From Imbricaverruca yamaguchii (Eukaryota > Arthropoda > Thecostraca > Neoverrucidae): a DNA stretch of 64,000 nt. Below the pieces are notes generated by a model. It ran no database searches and was not told the DNA's origin. It saw only the letters and a program-made list of their open reading frames with translations. The position numbers and the translations under genes were made by a program. Within the stretch, counting starts at the first letter, position 1; the number at the start of each line of letters is the position of its first letter. Location: positions 2,220,001-2,284,000 of the forward strand of contig JAOTOL010001598.1 of assembly GCA_034440575.1 (NCBI GenBank). Direction: 5' to 3'. Positions 10,337 through 22,012 of this stretch are shown here, piece after piece.

Positions 10337-12600
10337 ATAATTTCGAGAAATCAACGTCCGCGGCTGAAAAAAGGTACTACTTAAATTGCCTGGTGATGTC
10401 AAAGTGGTAGGAATGGCCAAAAATGGTGATGAATTTCAAAATAATGAACTAAAGTCAGAACAACTAAAGAAGTGAGCACATAATTCACAGACATCTTTCA
10501 CCTATGACAATCACTAGGTGTTCTCATGTCATTTCATTCACTAGGCTTTCATATTGTTTTGGCTGGCAAAACCACACCTGAATGAGAAAAGTTGTTAGGT
10601 AGGTACCACCTAACTAGTTGACTAAAAGTTGTGATGGAATAGTATTTTATTGTGTTCAATATATGAGTCATTTTAAGTAATTTCAGTTCCCCATCCCACC
10701 ATTACATCATTTGAATAAGCATTCAATTTGTATACTTTTGATAGGCCTTCCCCACACCCCACCCAATGTTGGCTTAGACCATGACATTAAGTTTTAGCAT
10801 GGCTTAAAGCAGGCCATTAAGCAGCTTGGCATAATCATCATGATTTTTATGGAGTTTGCTGGAGCTTCTAAGGAATATTTTCAAGAAAAATTTGACATCC
10901 TCCTCTCCTCTTTTTTGCCTTGTGGAAAAATACATGTAGGCAATGGGCAAGCCTAAATGGAGTGAGGGCACACTCCATATAATCCCATGCAAAAAGTTTA
11001 AATTATTGGGGGGGGGGGCAAAGCCAACATTGATGGGGCACTTGCCTCCTCAATAGTGTATAAAACAATACCACTGATGTGCTGTACTTTGAATTATGGT
11101 ATGTGAAATGCTTCCAGTTATAATAGGCCACTCAAAAGTGCATATACAAACTGACAGCTATGCTCACTATAATGATATAATAGGTAGTAGGGTGGCAGTT
11201 TAAAATAGCTGAGAGCCCATATACTAAAAACAAAAACATTGAATTATTCAAACTTTTGTCAACCAAGTAACTACATAGGCACCTGCATACTATTTTTGTG
11301 TGACAAATTTGCACTTCAAGCTAATTTTGGATTTTTTCAAGTTTCTTCTCCCCATTTCCCTTCTCATTTATGAAAATGGTTAGACATAAATGGTTGACAT
11401 GATGTGACCACACATTTCCTCTGCAAATCCATACTTGTCAGTTGGCAAGCAAAATAACAGCAACAAATGACTTGGAATTTGGAAATATAGCATAAAAATA
11501 GTGCTCAAAATGAAAAGAAAATGTGACATTGTTAACTTTTGATGGAAGAAAGTTACTGGATTTTTTATCCTTAATAATTTTAAGATTAGAAAACCTAGCA
11601 TAACCTAGTCTAACCTGTATTTCTAAGAAAGCATCCTTTTTGTCAAAAATATTCTTAATTTCAATTTATATAATCTAAAACAAAAGCCTAGCCTAACATA
11701 ACAGAATTAAACATAATCTCATTGCTTGCTTCATGGAGGTAAAATGTGCATCAAACTTGTCTCATATATCTCTCAAAGTGCAATAACACCTGTTTTTCTC
11801 CTTTGTACTGATTTGGTTGGGCTGGCTGTCCTGCCCGGGTAGGTAGGTATTCCATTGTGAAGTAATCGATGACATACCACAAAGGTATACCAAATCAATC
11901 ATAAACTTGTAGTAATGAACTGATACAGAACATATTTTGAAAACCTGAATTGTGGGCTACAGCTCAACTTTGGAAATCTTGACATTGTTCTGCATTGCAT
12001 TGAATCAGAAGCATGCAATCATATTGTGCTACTCAGTCAATGAAACATTATGTAGTGCCTTGGTAGGTAAGTTGATAGGTAGGTAGGTACCTGCCTACCT
12101 ATCTACCTACATACAAGGGAACCTACCAGGTGCTTGCCTACCTTGTTAATTATCAATATTTTGTGCCACATGACAAAAACTGCATCTCCCCTACATCCCT
12201 CCCCCTCCAGCTGTCCAGTTGTTCATCTTGTATACAATTTTCTCAACATTTTTATATTACCCTGCCTATATTTGTACACAATAAGTAATCTCTAAGAAGT
12301 ATGTCACTGACAATGCATTGAAATCAAGAGGAATATCAAAATTCGAGGTAAGCTTACTTTTTCCCATCCAATTTTTGCTTTCCAATTTCAATCCTGATCT
12401 TTGAACCAACGTATGAACTAGGTAGTTAGCATAGGTAGGTAGGTACCAAGATAAGTTAGTATGTATCTTGGTAGTTAGGTATCTAGTACCTACGTAGTTT
12501 GGTAGGTAGGCACCAAAGTAGGTAGCTACCTACCTACCCACTTACGACAGCACCAAAAAACACTTGGCAGGAACATTACACTTACGGTTAGCGAATTCCA
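10337..12600. other. AT-rich island with scattered TAGG/CCTA repeats
   Basis: Composition changes abruptly from C-rich to AT-rich here. Short runs of (taggt)n or its complement occur at about 10596, 11838, 12062-12115, 12436-12450 and 12500-12540, and cctaacct-like words at about 11590-11620. No long open frame or domain is visible. A G9 run is at 11010-11018. It could be an intron, an insertion, or old repeat DNA; I cannot decide. Confidence 0.45.
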
Positions 12601-15520
12601 GAGGTGCGTTCGTAACACATTTTACATATCACATCACTCGCAGGGTTCACAGCGCCGACATTACTTTCTAGAACTTCACAGATATGAACATACCCTTCCG
12701 ACAGCTTCACCCCGCTAGAGTCAATCAGCCAAAGTTGGAGATGAGAGTGAGCCGTAAAGTAGTGCTCCCGGCGAACTACAAACTAAAATGACAAATGTTG
12801 CGCCATCTATTGAATGTAAGGGAAACCTTTGGTTTGAGACTTCACCGCATGGGACATCCTGACACATAGAAGTCGAAATCTGGTGAAATTGAAATCTACC
12901 ATCATAGGGCGCTATTAGCATTGGCGTTGCCATGGATTCGGGTGAAGGAGGGGTGATGCCGCGGCGGACGCAGAATAATCTGTTCTGCGTGACGTCATGT
13001 AGAATAATTGCTTAGTGTTTGCAGCAAGTCAATATTTTTGTTTGCAATCACGTAGATTGTGGACAATAATATACAACTGCGCAGACAAAACAACTTACAC
13101 AAGTAATACATTAGAGAATAACTAAGCAGAAAAATGAACTACGATACTCCCCTGTATGTAGGGTTAACAACTTTCGTTCTCTCATCCCTAATTCATCTGT
13201 TGGTGGTGTGACGCCCAACCACACTTTGGGATACTGAATTATATAACGAGTATACCGTGCCATGCAGCCGAACGGAAAGTATGGCACATTCGACGAGATC
13301 ATGGGCGCTGCATAACCGACACAGCTGATCCTTTCCAAAGCCCTATTATCCACCAAACATCCTACGAGAGCTCGTCGCCTTGGGGCGGCCGAACAGTGCA
13401 CAACTGATGTGGTGGTTGTTGTGCATGCTGTTCTAGGGCTCCATGCTGGGATGTTGACTTACGTACGGTGCAATGCATGGGCACTTCCTTTTCTGCAGTG
13501 TTTATTTCGCTCTACCTAGGCATCTCAGACTTCCTTTTATTCACAGATAGCTCACAACAATCAATGCACTCACGATCGACATGCACTCGAACGTCATCGA
13601 AAAATATGTTTGCTTCTCACGCAACTCGGCGAAGTTTACATTCTGAACCATCGCGCCATCTTTGTCCAATTTTGACCAAGTACGGGAGTAACATATGCGT
13701 TCGGTCATAGATTATATGTGACGTCACAAATGTTTACATCATCCTGGTCGTTGCAAACACCAAAACGCGCAGAGTAGTTCTGGTATGACGACATCTATGA
13801 CGTGCACAACATATAATCATTGTCGTCCGTGTAGTTCTGAAAACACCCGAGAACGTTTTCAGATTGATTCTTGCCATGCAGCACCATAGGCGTAACTCTA
13901 AAGTTCACGAAGTTTGTGGAATGTGTTAGGCGATAGGATGCAAAATGTGTGCTAATAATACATTTCAGACAGGCAATTTCTTATGAGCAAACACCAGGTC
14001 CCGGGTGATGTATCGTTGTGTGTTGTGGACAAGGGCATCGGATAATTTGAACTTAGGGACAAATATTTGTGTGGGCAAGTATCCATTTTTTATTTCCATT
14101 CAACATGCATAGGCGTATAGCCACGGAAGAGGACGGACGGATATATACCCAAACTTCGTGAAAATCGCACCTATTCTACTGCGTGGATAAAATAGAGTGG
14201 TGAACGTTAGTCTTCATCGTCTGATAGTCACGGCAGCACCTGCATAGAGTCCAAACTCAGGTGTCAAGACCCTCCCAATCAACAAGTGGTATTCGCCAAC
14301 GCAACAATTATCAGAAGCAGCACTCGCGGAACGGAACCCAGCTGGTCGGCATTTGCCGAGACATCGTCGGTCCCGACGACGTCCTGGCGTCCTGACGGCA
14401 TCGATTTTCCGCCGAACCATGGCAGCACGTACACTTGTCTAACCGACCGTGCGCCACCTGCGACCCCGCCTCAGCAACACTCGACACTCCTGCGATAATA
14501 TTACCGTCGGACACGTTGGCGGCACAACTGGCATTATACGCGCCATCGCACTACCGCAACGCAGTGTAAAATAATTGACCATGTTACCTGGAGATTCACA
14601 GTTAATGGAATTGTGCTATTTCATCCATGTCTTAGGTTTTTATCAGTTTGCCACATGATGTATGCACACAACTGCTAAATACTGTAAAATGCATCTAACT
14701 GAAGTGAAAGGCATTCCACTTTTTCAATCCTTAAGTGGCGATGCTTTATTTTCTTCTAATCTTTCACTATTCCGAAGCAACTTCTTTCTTCATCCACACA
14801 GTTAGTGGTGAAGTAATTTTAGGACACTGCCGCAACGTGTCGCGGTACCTGGCGGTCGACGTCTTTCGTGCCGATGTTCCGTCCAGTAACCCACTCGGGA
14901 TGTCAGAGATGCATGAGGTGTCACATGAATCAAAGCTACAACTGCCACCTGTATAAGTGGTCTGGACATTGGCAACAAAAGGAGGCGTCACATACATAAA
15001 AACAACAACTGTCACCTGTATGAGTGAGCTGAACATTGACAACAAAATGAGGTGCCACATACATCAAAACAGCAAAGTTGTTGATTGTTTTTAAATGTGA
15101 CAGTTGTATCACGTGTATGAGTGATCCGAACATTGACAACACATTGGGAACAGTCCTGTGAAATATCAGGCTGAGCACAAGCAGGAACGATCAGGCACTG
15201 TGGCTGCCATCAGACTGGCAGGCTGTGTCACATACTTCCTCGTTTGCCACCTGTGTTCTAAAGGTAACGGCCAAGAACGGATCCCGGAGTTGTGGAGTGA
15301 GGAATATTTCATTTGTACCTCGGGTAGGTGCCTTCGGTAGAAAGTATTTGTTGGACGGAGGCGCATTCGAGCGCATTGAAGGGGTGTCGTTTTGTCTCAA
15401 AAGGATAACTTTTCCTCTGAAAAGGGCAAGAATCCCTTCGGAGGTGAGGGAGGGGTGCAATTCAGCCTTCCTGAAGGGGTGCCTTTGCCAGCCAGAGGAG
15501 CGTCACCATTTCATGGGGGA
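12601..15520. other. Unassigned DNA with two CRE-like palindromes
   Basis: No recognised gene. Perfect TGACGTCA octamers occur at about 12990 and 13719. At 14985-15140 short related segments (acatacataaaaacaacaac and acatacatcaaaacagcaaa) recur with a ~70-bp spacing, so a decayed tandem is likely there. Open frames are at most 110 codons. Confidence 0.45.
13870..13925. repeat. Dispersed repeat fragment, copy 1
   Basis: The segment ccatgcagcaccataggcgt and the following aagttcacgaagttt closely resemble 55927-55962 (ccatgcaacaccataggcat ... acacgaagttc). The shared order indicates a dispersed repeat, probably a transposable-element end. Class unknown. Confidence 0.45.
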
Positions 15521-15524
15521 AGGG

Positions 15525-15725
15525 GTGACACATCTCCTCAGTCCCATCGGTCCCTGATATCGGCACCGTGACTGGGCAGCATGGGAGGATGGGGTGAGGT
15601 GGGTGGGTGAGACGCATGCCCTCGGTCTCGTCGCCCCATGATACCGCATCGAGACTGGGCAGAATAGGGTAGACACATGCCCTCAGTTCCATCGCTCCCT
15701 GATACCGGCACCGTGACTAGGCAGC
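15525..15725. repeat. Imperfect 60-80 bp tandem, three units
   Basis: The phrase cctcagt(c/t)cca followed by tcg(g/c)tccctgata(t/c)cggcac and cgtgactgggcag recurs three times (about 15536, 15618 and 15680) with variable spacing. A short local tandem; the open frames around it are not genes. Confidence 0.7.
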
Positions 15726-16109
15726 ACGCACGCCCCTCAACTGTTGTGCTTCGCCTTTTTCTCCACAGATGTCGCCCTGCAGACATTTAACGCACGAATC
15801 TCGTTCCAGACAGGGTCGCATCAGGGATTTAAGCAGGCGATGGCGACATTTTAGGCGTCTGCATCATGGCCAGATCGAAAGTGAAGCATTATACTACTGC
15901 ACTGTGCAGCGAGTTATGTGTTCCGTGAACCAGGCTTTCTCCATGGGTGCGCCGCCCGCTGCGCCCGTCACGACCCACTAGGTCGTAGTGGCGGCCAGGG
16001 GCGGCAGACACACGCCCTGGCCGACACGACACACCCGTCGTGGCCCCGGCACGAGAGCATCCTGCAGCTGGCCGCCTCAGTGTCCCGCGCCAGCCACGGC
16101 CACGTGCTC
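15726..16109. other. Unassigned flank of 39-bp array
   Basis: GC-leaning sequence with open frames in several phases that continue into the array. No domain recognised. Nothing else seen. Confidence 0.4.
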
Positions 16110-16588
16110 GTCGCCGGTGTCGAGGCTGCAGAGCGGCCCGGTCACCACGTCGCCGGTGTCGAGGCTGCAGAGCGGCCCGGTCACCACGTCGCCGGTGTCG
16201 AGGCTGCAGAGCGGCCCGGTCACCACGTCGCCGGTGTCGAGGCTGCAGAGCGGCCCGGTCACCACGTCGCCGGTGTCGAGGCTGCAGAGCGGCCCGGTCA
16301 CCACGTCGCCGGTGTCGAGGCTGCAGAGCGGCCCGGTCACCAAGTCGTGTCGAGGCTGCAGAGCGGCCCGGTCACCACGTCGCCGGTGTCGAGGCTGCAG
16401 AGCGGCCCGGCTGCCACGTCGCCGGTGTCGAGGCTGCAGAGCGGCCCGGTCACCACGTCGCCGGTGTCGAGGCTGCAGAGCGGCCCGGTCACCACGTCGC
16501 CGGTGTCGAGGCTGCAGAGCGGCCCGGTCACCACGTCGCCGGTGTCGAGGCTGCAGAGCGGCCTGGCCACCACGTCGCCGGTGTCGAG
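16110..16588. repeat. 39-bp minisatellite, about 12 units
   Basis: The unit joins gtcgccggtgtcgaggctgc to agagcggcccggtcaccac. It is nearly identical along the array, with one shortened unit around 16342-16352 and substitutions in later units (ctgccac, ctggccac). The period is a multiple of 3 and has no stop on any plus frame, so three plus frames (15918-16916, 15988-16875 and 16040-16891) and two minus frames remain open. A 13-residue repeat such as AGVEAAERPGHHV is therefore an arithmetic result, not evidence for a protein. Confidence 0.95.
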
Positions 16589-16674
16589 CGCCAGGTGGGC
16601 GGCTGGCGCACCGACACCGGAGACCCCGGCGCCAGCAGGCCGGTCAGGACGGCCGACTCCGGCTCGGACGCCGA

Positions 16675-16712
16675 CACGTCCAGCACGTCCAGCACGTCCA
16701 GCACGTCCAGCG
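16675..16712. repeat. 9-bp repeat (CAGCACGTC), about four units
   Basis: Short tandem of cagcacgtc immediately downstream of the 39-bp array, within the same open frames. Confidence 0.85.
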
Positions 16713-18831
16713 TATCGGTGTCGCGCCGCCGCTCCACCGGCGTGCGCCTGGACCGCCGGCCAGGACGCTTGCTGCCGGCCACCGGCAACGCTACAACAGT
16801 GTGGAGTGGTGTTGGCCGAGATGGGACGATGTCTGGGGGCAGCAGACGCAAGCACAAGAAATTGTTCTACACTGAATGTGCTTACCGATAAAGAGTTGTT
16901 TTCCAATAATCAGTAATGTTGCGCTCCAGCTTGTGTTCGCCACGTTGCGTTGCGTTGGCAAATGTGTCGGGTGCAATGCAACGTACTTATTTTTGTTACA
17001 ACAAGCTGGCTGACACCGCCGACACAAGTCCGCAATTGCCACCCGGAAAACAAAGGTTCCCGGGAATCTTACAGACAACTACCACTTCAATTAGATGCGG
17101 TCGTGTTGTAATTACAACCAACGCACGCGTTGTTGCTAAGTATCTGTGCTTTTCACTCCGCTTTCTGAACGTTGTACGGGTTGATGAATCAAGGCTAGTG
17201 ATGCGACACGCTGTCCACCCCGCGGTACGGCGAGATAGCGTTGCATTATGTTGTTGTCTACATGCCTCCTGGTCGCACATACCACAGGCAGAAAAACCGA
17301 TGAAGTTATGCATTTACTGTTGTTGGCATCGCACGTTGTTTGCCGTAGCCTTGGTCTGAGCGATTTGTTTGCACTCTGGAGTAAGACTGTCAAGAATCCG
17401 AAATGCTTATCGCCCTTTGAAAACAACAGGAATACCGGACACGAATATTGCATTACCTGAACAATTTCATCTACTGCAATAACAAACCAGACTAATGATA
17501 CACAAACGTATCCATAGAGTGGTCATTAATGCACTTACCCATATTTGGTATCTCTAATAATAGTATTGCACTCCATGCTCGAACTGGATAGAATTTGCAT
17601 CATATGTATTCCGACACAAAGCGGTATAAGGAATCCATGCATCCTTTTGCTTTTAAAGTGCAGTGAAGAGCACAACATGACAACGATAGGAGCCGAACTG
17701 TAGGTGGTCGGAGTTCAATTATTACTCTTTAGGTTGGTGATATATTGGTGCATAGGCGTGTGCTGGCAGAGACGGCCAAGTGTGCTGATTTGGTTCCGCT
17801 TCGTGAGTCGCTCGTCATCCAACGGTGAGAGTTTGAATCTTCATATTTTCATCTATGAAACTTATATGTCGTCTATAGACGACATCGGCCAGTGTGGCGT
17901 ACGATAGGAACTGCCTTTGCGGAAATGTGCTCCGGCTCTGAGGCAGAACGCATTTCTGCTAAAGTTGTGAACAGTCACATTACACTATCGTTGCGCACGA
18001 TACTCGGGTATAAGCACACGGCGTTCCTCGATCTCCCGTTCGAGTTCCTCCATAGCGCTGAATTAGAGAACCCTATTTGAATGAAACACTACCATCCTTC
18101 ACGCTCTCGCGTGGCACGCACATGTAGGCTAGTCTCCAATAGACAGGCAAGTGGCGACCCAATTTTGCCCAAAACGGACGGCTGCCCGTTGAATTGTCCT
18201 TGAATTCTTACCTTAGGGTTTTCCAAGCAGCTTGGTTTTTCTTCCTTTGGATTTTTGTATGCTGTAACTTTAACATTCCCTCACACTCAAGGCTGGGCCC
18301 GGCCTACTGACGGCTCGCCCTGGACGCCCGCACCCTGCTTAGTTTTGAGTTCGTGGGTGATCGACGGACCATGTCTGGAGGCTGCGACACTAGCTAGTCG
18401 CCAAATGTGCTATCGCGTGTCATGTATGTCGGTACGGTGTGTCCTGTATGTCCTGGGTGCACCTTCCCTCTACGCTATTTGCTTTGTTCGTCGTCCAGTG
18501 TCTGTCACCTTTTCTATTTTGCATTCCCGATACCAGGTGTCATATAAGCCGACTTAATGTAGCTTTTCCTTAACGGAGGTTATTTTCAGCAGGTGACATC
18601 TTGCCACCGCTAAAGTAAAAAGAAAACAAAAAGCAGAAAGCACTCTAACCAAGGGCGGCGGAGCTTATCACGACAAGGGGGGGGGGCAGTATTAAGGCGT
18701 CTATTTATTTTCGATGCCGTATTAGCTGGCGTTGGCGGCAATGTGTTGTTACTCATGCAACCCAGTTTTTCAACACCCATGCGTTTGTGGCTTCTGAGAA
18801 GTATCTTGCTTATGCAATATTGTAGACAAGC
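16713..18831. other. Unassigned DNA with a tRNA-like trace and a 20-bp palindrome
   Basis: No gene recognised in about 2.1 kb. At 17765-17850 cagagacggccaagtgtgct and, about 75 bases on, gagagtttgaatcttc resemble worn A- and B-boxes of a serine/leucine-type tRNA, possibly an old SINE. A perfect 20-bp palindrome lies at 17866-17885. A G8 run is at about 18679. Confidence 0.4.
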
Positions 18832-18835
18832 TTAG

Positions 18836-19624
18836 CCCATCCCGTCTCGGGGGTCTTCAACCGCCGCCCCACCCCCTCTGAGGCTTTTCGCGGACAGTGA
18901 ACGAACGGCGCGCGGCAGCGCGCCAAAATTTGTCGTACCTTTTCCCACATCAATTTGGCATGCTGTTTCAAAATTTTGAAGTCAGTTCATCTAGTGTCAA
19001 CGAGTTAGTCAAGGTTAAGTGATGTCACCTACAAAAAAGTTCAACCAGTCGTCACGCCTTTAACGGATACAAATAGTTCAATGAAACTTTCAGCATTTGC
19101 TTATCTTTTGGAATGAAATAAAATTTACGAGAGGAATTTTTAATTTTGTTCAGTTTTTAACTACTTATTAATTTTGCATATTTGCCTATTATAGTTCAAA
19201 TCGAAGATTCTTGCTAAAGCAAGCATTTATTAGAACAAGTTGACGTCCAACAACGTTTCTCAGTCTGCTCTACCCATTAGGAAAGGAAAATTAAAGAAAA
19301 CTTGAAAACTCAAAATTATGAAATTAAAAAAATTGGGGCGCAAAAAAGATGACACTGGTCGATTTCGCTGTCCTTTTCTGATTCCAAGTAATTTTTATCT
19401 TAAATATCCTCAAAATGAATTCCCCAGAGCCAAAGATATAACGTAAGGCGTGAAAAGTCGTGAAAATGTAGCCCCCTAGTGACGGAACTTTTGGGAGGGG
19501 AAATTTATTGGGGGGTGGATCCGGACCCTACTCGTCGAGCGCTTTCCGATGACACCTCTTTTGTTTTCGTGCGACGCTTAGTTTGGATTTTAGAGTTGGT
19601 TACTATCCCTCCCGAGACGGGGAG
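18836..19624. mobile_element. Possible non-autonomous element with short inverted ends
   Basis: cccgtctcggg at 18841-18851 and its exact reverse complement cccgagacggg at 19611-19621 bound a 789-bp segment, and both sides are flanked by ttag (18832-18835 and 19625-19628), which could be a target-site duplication. The interior is AT-rich and has no coding frame. The inverted ends are short and the similarity fades beyond 11-14 bp, so a chance pair cannot be excluded. Confidence 0.3.
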
Positions 19625-19802
19625 TTAGGATCTGACAGGAGAGACGGCGCGGGCTAATTCGTCTGGCAGTGATAGTCAAGGGTTTGCCTCGCTTGTATGG
19701 TAGCTGGGGTCAACCCGGCAGGTATAGGGAGGCCAGGTGAGTCAGGGGTCTTCCTGTTCCTCTCCCCGCCCGGCCGGCCAGCCGGCAGCTCCCCGGTGGT
19801 CC
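19625..19802. other. Flank between LINE tail and short-TIR element
   Basis: GC-rich sequence with gccggccggc-type words; no gene. It is either LINE 3' untranslated sequence beyond the octamer or host flank. Confidence 0.35.
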
Positions 19803-20569
19803 GGGTCATAAAGACATAAAGACATAAAAGATTAGCGCAACTATGAGCCACAAGGGCCCTTCTTGGTTGCACTCTGTACACTCAACCAGTTGCCCACCAA
19901 ATCTGTCAATCAGCCCTCCCTGTAATACTGAAAAGCAAGCCCTCTATTCTTATAATGATTGTCTATGCTGTTTTTGAAGATGTTCAATATGCTGCTACTG
20001 ACAATGGTTTCTGGCAGCTGGTTCCAGTGTTCTACTACCCTGTTGGTGAAGAAAGTCTGTCTTAACCTTGTTCTGCTGTGGTTAACTTCAATTTTGAATT
20101 TATGACCTCTAATTGCATCATTTCTGTTAAATTCAAACATTTCCCCAAGATATCCCCTCTCTAGACCATGGACATTAAAGACCTCGATGAGATCTCCTCT
20201 CAGCCTTCTATATCTAAGTGAAAACATATTCAATTTCTTCAATCTTTCCTCATATGCCAGGTTGCTTATACCATTAACCATTTTTGTAGCCCTCTTTTGT
20301 ACTGTCTCTAAATGCCAACAATCTTTTTCATAGCTAGGAGACCAAGCTTGGATGCAGTATTCCAAATGTGGCCTGATATGTGCACAGTAAAGCTTCCTGA
20401 TGACTTCCTCACTTCTGTATGATACATTCCTATTGATTTCCCCAAGCATTCTCAGTGTCTTCCTCCTGGCTTCCTTGGTCTGTTCTGATGCCCCAAATTT
20501 TGTGTTTAGAATAACACCTAAATCCTTCTCCTGTTGAGTCACTGATAGCACTTGTTCTCGCGCTGTCAT
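19803..20569 (-). pseudogene. CR1/Jockey-type LINE 3' end: RT C-terminal region, 5' truncated
   Basis: A 219-codon minus-strand frame (20569-19910) encodes the part of a non-LTR reverse transcriptase downstream of the catalytic core. It contains EKDLGVILNTKF near residue 15, the segment LYCAHIRPHLEYCIQAWSP, the motif LETVQKRATKM, RRLRGDLIEVF, and near the C-terminus the conserved HWNQLPETIV followed by the natural stop. No frameshift interrupts this part, so the copy is fairly young, but the endonuclease and RT catalytic motifs are absent: it is 5' truncated, as is usual for target-primed insertions. Downstream on the element strand, 19826-19803 is a short tandem of an 8-base word (cataaaga on the plus strand), which resembles the octamer tails of CR1-clade elements. 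Host function none; remnant of a mobile element. Confidence 0.85.
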
Positions 20570-20747
20570 CTGGACAGCACGCTATCGTCTGAGTTCTCGA
20601 GCTGTCTGGGGGCTGCACGGTCATGATCCTTGACCTGCATCGAAATCCAACGCCATGGTTCCGCCTCATCGGGGCCGGGCGACAATCATCCCTCCGTGGG
20701 AAAACACTCTTCTCCTGGCAAGCGCCTCGACTCTGCTATGTGCTCCT

Positions 20748-21115
20748 GTTGCACTACCAGGTAAAGGACCGACTCGTGTCTGACGAACAGTGGGCCATAG
20801 TCGACGGGTTACGCCCGTGTTGTTGAGTTGGACCGTCGTTGCACTACCGGGCAAAGGACCAACTCATGCCTGTCGCCTGATGGCCACAGTCGACGGGTTA
20901 CGCCCGTGTTCTTGAGTTGGACCGTCGTTGCACTACCGGGCAAAGGACCAACCCATGCCTGTCGCTTGATGGCCATAGTCGACGGGTTACGCCCGTGTTG
21001 TTGAATGTTGAGTTGGGCCGTCGTTGCACTACCGGGCAAAGGACCAACTCATGCCTGTCGCCTGATGGCCACAGTCGACGGGCTTCGCCCGTGTTGTTGA
21101 ATTGGACCGTCGTCG
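20748..21115. repeat. 89-96 bp minisatellite, about four units
   Basis: gttgcactaccgggcaaagg occurs at 20748 (variant), 20838, 20927 and 21023, giving periods of 90, 89 and 96 bp. The longer unit carries a 7-base duplication (gttgaat) near 21001-21008. Each unit also contains cagtcgacgggttacgcccg. The last partial unit ends in ttggaccgtcgtc at about 21115. Confidence 0.92.
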
Positions 21116-21205
21116 GCGGAAGGACCGGCGGGCGGCGAGCCGCGAACCTCGCGCCGGTCGTCACAGCCGGCCGCTCGGTGGTACGGACGGCGTCACGGGC
21201 CACTG

Positions 21206-21341
21206 TGGAGCAGCGTGAGCAGCGTGAGCAGCGTGAGCAGCGTGAGCAACGTGAGCAGCGTGAGCAGCGTGAGCAACGTGAGCAGCGTGAGCGCCCTCAG
21301 GTGGCCGCCAGGTGACCGCCAGGTGGCCGCCAGGTGGCAGG
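21206..21341. repeat. 9-bp (AGCAGCGTG) and 11-bp (CAGGTGGCCGC) tandems
   Basis: From 21206 to 21293 gagcagcgt repeats about ten times with gagcaacgt variants. Directly after it caggtggccgc repeats four times (21299-21341) with one gaccgc variant. Two unrelated short arrays thus abut. Repeat translations read Leu-Thr-Leu or Ser-Val-Ser depending on frame. Confidence 0.9.
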
Positions 21342-21389
21342 TCGTTCTGGGTGAAATCGTCACACACACGCATTCACCTAGCATGCTGA

Positions 21390-22012
21390 TTTGGCTTGGC
21401 TGGACTGCTCGGTCGGACGCCCACCTCGTCTGGATTATGCTCGGCTGGACTAGGTTGAGGTGACTATGTTCGGCTGGACTATGTTTGGCTGGACTATGCT
21501 AAGCTGGACTATGTTCGGCTGGACTATGTTCGGCTGGACTATGCTCGGCTGAAGTATGTTTGGCTGGACTATGTTCGGCTGGGCTGTGCTCGGCTGAACT
21601 ACGTTCGGCTGGACTATGTTTGGCTGGACTATGCCCGGCTGGACTACGTTCGGTTGACTATGTTCAGCCGGATTATGTTCGGCTGGACTAGGTTGAGGTG
21701 ACTATGTTCGGCTGGACTATGTTTGGCTGGACTATGCTAAGCTGGACTATGTTCGGCTGGACTATGTTCGGCTGGACTATGCTCGGCTGAACTATGTTCG
21801 GCTAGACTATGTTCGGCTGGACTATGTTCGGCTGGACTATGTTCGGCTGGACTATGCTCGGCTGAACTATGTTCGGTTGGACTATGCTCGGCTGGACTAC
21901 GTTCGGCTGGACTATGTTTGGTTGGACTGCCTGGTCGGGTGCTACATCTCGTCTAGACTATGTTCGGCTGGACTGTTGGTCGGGCGCTACACCGCGTCTG
22001 GACTATGTTCGG
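21390..22012. repeat. 15-bp minisatellite (ttcggctggactatg), about 40 units
   Basis: A 15-bp unit with frequent C/T and A/G variants repeats for about 620 bp. A block of about 120 bp that begins near taggttgaggtgactatg at 21451 recurs nearly identically from 21689, a higher-order duplication with 238-bp offset. The 15-bp period keeps frames open and gives peptides such as LDYVR repeats. Confidence 0.94.

Noticed and set aside
10337..12600. Telomeric or subtelomeric TTAGG array
   Set aside because: Only isolated cctaacct and taggt words occur; no run of perfect TTAGG units is present.
15918..16916. 332-codon plus frame with a 13-residue repeat
   Set aside because: The 39-bp array is stop-free in several frames; three plus and two minus frames are equally open, and the flanks carry no domain.
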